From NCBI GenBank assembly GCA_038227995.1, contig JBBRPP010000031.1, positions 4,540-68,539 of the forward strand: 64,000 nucleotides of DNA, read 5' to 3'. Shown piece after piece: positions 62,063-64,000 of this stretch. A program made the translations under genes and the position numbers. The stretch's first letter is position 1, and each line of letters opens with the position of its first letter. Source of the DNA: WLMZ01 sp038227995 (lineage in GTDB: Bacteria; Actinomycetota; Acidimicrobiia; Acidimicrobiales; Ilumatobacteraceae). The notes beneath the pieces are model-generated. The model did not search any database and was not told the DNA's origin. It saw only the letters and a program-made list of their open reading frames with translations.

Positions 62063-63067
62063 TCAGAAGGTCGCCGGTGGGACCTTGCCGCGCAGCATTC
62101 GTCTGAATGTGGCGGGATTCCCGGACGCGGTCGCTGCGCCGACGTAGTAGTTCAGCCCGTAGACGGCGCTGAGAGCGGCAGCGCCGATTCGAGGTGAGAC
62201 CTTGTGTCCAACGAGGGCGACATGACGCAGCCCCCGAGTTACCGCGTGCGTGGGCCTTTCATGGGTCAGCAACGACAGGACGAGGAAGCGTGTCAGCAGA
62301 TTCCTGGCACCGAACTCGTCGATCATCTTCGGGATCAACCACGTCTGCCCGTGGTCACGGGCGAACGCGATGTCGTTGGCGCCATAGGCCGACGACGTGG
62401 CCAGCCACGACTCATAGGAACGCACGGCGTAGTGGAAGGCCTCGGCTGATTCGTCGAACACGAATGTGGCGCCCAGTTCGGAGAGCCTGTAGGCCAGCTC
62501 GACATCTTCTGCGCGTCGAAACGTGGTGTCGAAACCGCCTGCCGCAACGAGCAGATCGCGCGGCGCGGACGCGTTGCCGGTGTAGAACTGCCGGAAGGTC
62601 GGTGGGTACCGATTGTCCCGCATTGCGGCGTATTGCTTGTACAGCATCGACTGTTCCCATGCGACCCAAGGGCTGTACGCGAAATCTGCCGCGTTGAGCA
62701 TTGGCCCGATCACGACCGTGGACGTCGAATCGCCGTGGGCCTCGAGGTGCGTCTTCAACAGCCGAGGAGACGGCACGACATCATCGTCGATGAAGAGCAC
62801 GAGTCGTCCAACGGAGAGCCGGAGCCCGTGGTTTCGGGCTGCCGCCGGGCCGGAGTTCTCCTGCTCGATGTGACGAACTGCGAGCGTTGGGCCTGAACGA
62901 AGGAAATCGTCCGTCGCGTCGGTGCAGCCATCGGAGACGACGATGACTTCGAATTCACTTCGATCGAGCGTCTGCTTCGTCAGCCCATCGAGCACCGACT
63001 TCAGTCGCTCGACGCGGTTGTACGTCGGGATCACGACGCTGATCGCTGGACCACCTGCGTCATTCAT
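62063..63067 (-). CDS. Family 2 glycosyltransferase (stand-alone paralogue of the fused GT2 domain)
   Basis: A 334-residue GT-A transferase: SVVIPTYNRVERLKSVLDGL (about 10-29), VIVVSDGCTDATDDFL near 41, metal site FIDDDV near 90. Its sequence follows the N-terminal half of the GT2-GT4 fusion closely: GPMLNAADFAYSPWVAWEQSMLYKQYAAMR and RQFYTGNASAPRDLLVAAGGFD are nearly the same in both. With the GT4 at 59961-61112 it recreates the fused enzyme as two proteins. GAGG lies about nine bases before the ATG. Confidence 0.86.
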   Translation of the reverse strand: MNDAGGPAISVVIPTYNRVERLKSVLDGLTKQTLDRSEFEVIVVSDGCTDATDDFLRSGPTLAVRHIEQENSGPAAARNHGLRLSVGRLVLFIDDDVVPSPRLLKTHLEAHGDSTSTVVIGPMLNAADFAYSPWVAWEQSMLYKQYAAMRDNRYPPTFRQFYTGNASAPRDLLVAAGGFDTTFRRAEDVELAYRLSELGATFVFDESAEAFHYAVRSYESWLATSSAYGANDIAFARDHGQTWLIPKMIDEFGARNLLTRFLVLSLLTHERPTHAVTRGLRHVALVGHKVSPRIGAAALSAVYGLNYYVGAATASGNPATFRRMLRGKVPPATF

Positions 63068-63167
63068 GTCGCCATCCTCGTGGCAATCAATTCGTCGAAC
63101 ACCGAGCGGAGTCTATGGACGGCCCGTCACGTCTCACCCTCGCCGGCTTGGGTGTCGTTGGCGTCTC

Positions 63168-63200
63168 CATGTGTGTGTCGACGACCGACGAGACACACGT
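63168..63200 (-). terminator. Imperfect hairpin downstream of the methyltransferase gene
   Basis: GTGTGTC (63173-63179) and GACACAC (63192-63198) are perfect arms, extendable to 12 bases with two mismatches, around the loop between them. It lies 24 bases beyond the methyltransferase stop on the minus strand. There is no strong U-tract. Confidence 0.35.
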
Positions 63201-63221
63201 CGGCGAAGACCTTCGGTCAGA

Positions 63222-63860
63222 TCATGAACCACGTGGGGTGCACACGAACAGCTCCTCGTCCGCGAGCAATCCGAACCTGGCGCCGAACTCCGACCCGTTC
63301 TCGCGCGTCAGGTTTCGTTGTTCGACGGAAAAGCCGGCGTCCTGGAGCCGATCGACGTAGTCGCGCCCGTAGATCCGTACGTGATCGATCTGGCCGAACT
63401 GCCGTTCGCGTTCGGCGGCGTCGGTGACGGATTCGTCCTCGATCGTTTGCTCGTGGACGAACGAAATGGGAACCTGGAGAATTGCCAGACCGTTCGGCCG
63501 CAGGATTCGACGCACCTCACGCATTGCACGCCGGTCGTCGGGAATGTGCTCCAGAACGTGACTGCAAATGACGACATCGAAGGACTCGTCTGGAAGCCCG
63601 GTGTCGGTCAGATCGATCTGCCTCATTGCCGCCTTCGGATCAAAGTCGCCGCTGAGGTAGGTGATGTTCTGCATCGTGCCCAACAGCGATCCGAGACTGA
63701 GTTCCGGCGCGATATGGAGAAGGTCGACGTGTCTCTCGAACACATCGGTGTGGTCGCGCAGGTAGAGGTACGTGTGACGCACTCGATCCATCGACCAACA
63801 GTGTGGGCACCACCCGTCGGGGCGGGGACCCATGCCCACGACCTGATGTTCGTGGATCAC
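63222..63860 (-). CDS. Class I SAM-dependent methyltransferase, probably 5'-truncated by an IS
   Basis: The 212 residues left contain a Cys-x2-Cys element (WCPHCWS near 18) preceding VRHTYLYLRD, as in methyltransferases that have an N-terminal zinc-ribbon-like part with two Cys pairs. Motif I is degenerate (LLHIAPELSLG near 48), FDVVICSHVLEHIPDDRRAMREVRRIL near 93 is the post-II region typical of Methyltransf_11, and NGLAILQVPISF follows. Only one Cys pair is present. The reading frame meets the end of an IS3-family element directly upstream of the GTG taken here as start, so the first Cys pair and true start have probably been removed. It may be non-functional. Confidence 0.6.
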   Translation of the reverse strand: MIHEHQVVGMGPRPDGWCPHCWSMDRVRHTYLYLRDHTDVFERHVDLLHIAPELSLGSLLGTMQNITYLSGDFDPKAAMRQIDLTDTGLPDESFDVVICSHVLEHIPDDRRAMREVRRILRPNGLAILQVPISFVHEQTIEDESVTDAAERERQFGQIDHVRIYGRDYVDRLQDAGFSVEQRNLTRENGSEFGARFGLLADEELFVCTPRGS

Positions 63861-64000
63861 TGAACCGCCCCGAGTTTGGTGACTGCTCGGGCTATTGGGT
63901 GGCTGCCTCGAAGGCCTGCCGGTTCTGACCGTAGTAGAGGCTCTCGAACTCTGCAGGGGTCGTGTAGCTGGCGTCGTCGGTGATCTCGCCGTGCAGGCGT
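63861..64000 (-). mobile_element. End of an IS3-family insertion sequence (partial)
   Basis: The terminus TGAACCGCCCCGAG at 63861-63874 has the TGAACCGCCCC-type end of actinobacterial IS3-family elements and is followed by the 3' end of a transposase. Only this end is in the window, so the other inverted repeat and the target duplication cannot be checked. Confidence 0.75.
63892..64000 (-). CDS. IS3-family transposase (OrfB/integrase-core), C-terminal fragment
   Basis: The minus-strand frame entering from the right edge encodes RLHGEITDDASYTTPAEFE followed by SLYYGQNRQAFEAATQ and a TAG at 63892-63894. The LHGEI...TPAEFE...YY-x-QN-x6-A-x2-Q ending is the characteristic C-terminus of IS3-family DDE integrase-core transposases. 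The gene continues beyond the window, so catalytic residues are not visible. Confidence 0.85.
   Translation of the reverse strand, partial: RLHGEITDDASYTTPAEFESLYYGQNRQAFEAATQ

Overview
The window comes from a high-GC, gene-dense bacterium that I read as an actinomycete, probably an Acidimicrobiia (Ilumatobacter-like) chromosome. The reasons are the strongly GC-biased third codon positions, the order rimP-nusA-ylxR-infB-rbfA-truB with a long Pro/Ala/Gly-rich IF-2 linker, a mycothiol-type DsbA-like nitroreductase homologue, many apparently leaderless transcripts (a TANNNT box 6-8 nt before the start codon) and several GTG/TTG starts. The lineage is inference; no rRNA gene is present to confirm it.

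Region 1 (1-9 kb) is housekeeping. It holds the tail of an unidentified gene, a PQQ-propeller lipoprotein, a VOC protein, a P-loop phosphotransferase, a geranylgeranyl-reductase-type flavoprotein, an exported peptidoglycan amidase, an SDR plus MaoC hydratase pair that together resemble a split peroxisomal multifunctional beta-oxidation enzyme, and proS. Region 2 (9-17 kb) is the translation/transcription operon rimP-nusA-ylxR-infB, with a leader hairpin that looks like an attenuator, followed by a DsbA-like gene, rbfA and truB.

Region 3 (17.7-30 kb) is a small secondary-metabolite locus of two divergent megasynthases. One is a single-module PKS with the order KS-AT-KR-DH-ACP-TE. The other is an NRPS, C-A-PCP, whose adenylation domain is interrupted twice: by a luciferase-like flavin monooxygenase between core motifs A4 and A5, and by a methyltransferase between A8 and A9. 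The selectivity residues read D-I-L-Q-L-G-M-I-W-K, one residue off the classical glycine code. This is the most unusual system in the window.

Region 4 (30-63 kb) is a large cell-surface polysaccharide locus. A seven-gene leftward operon (43.7 to 36.5 kb) encodes two sugar epimerases/dehydratases, a GT4, an LbH acetyltransferase, a Gfo/Idh dehydrogenase and two DegT aminotransferases; three of these match a WbpB/WbpE/WbpD-type route to a 2,3-diacetamido sugar. A second seven-gene leftward operon (53.1 to 45.4 kb) holds a processive GT2, a WecG/TagA transferase fused to a STAS-like domain, a Wzz-like co-polymerase, a Wzx flippase, a CapB-like ATPase lacking the Walker A lysine, a previously easy-to-miss 48-residue two-helix membrane protein, and a Wzy/WaaL-type polymerase. 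Rightward genes add a NodB deacetylase and several glycosyltransferases. Three tandem secreted proteins (53.7-59.8 kb) share a 400-residue Cys-rich C-terminal domain on three different N-terminal stalks. I infer that they are surface or matrix partners of the polysaccharide.

The right edge (63.86-64 kb) is the end of an IS3-family element. It abuts, and has probably truncated, a methyltransferase gene. No tRNA, rRNA or CRISPR array was seen.
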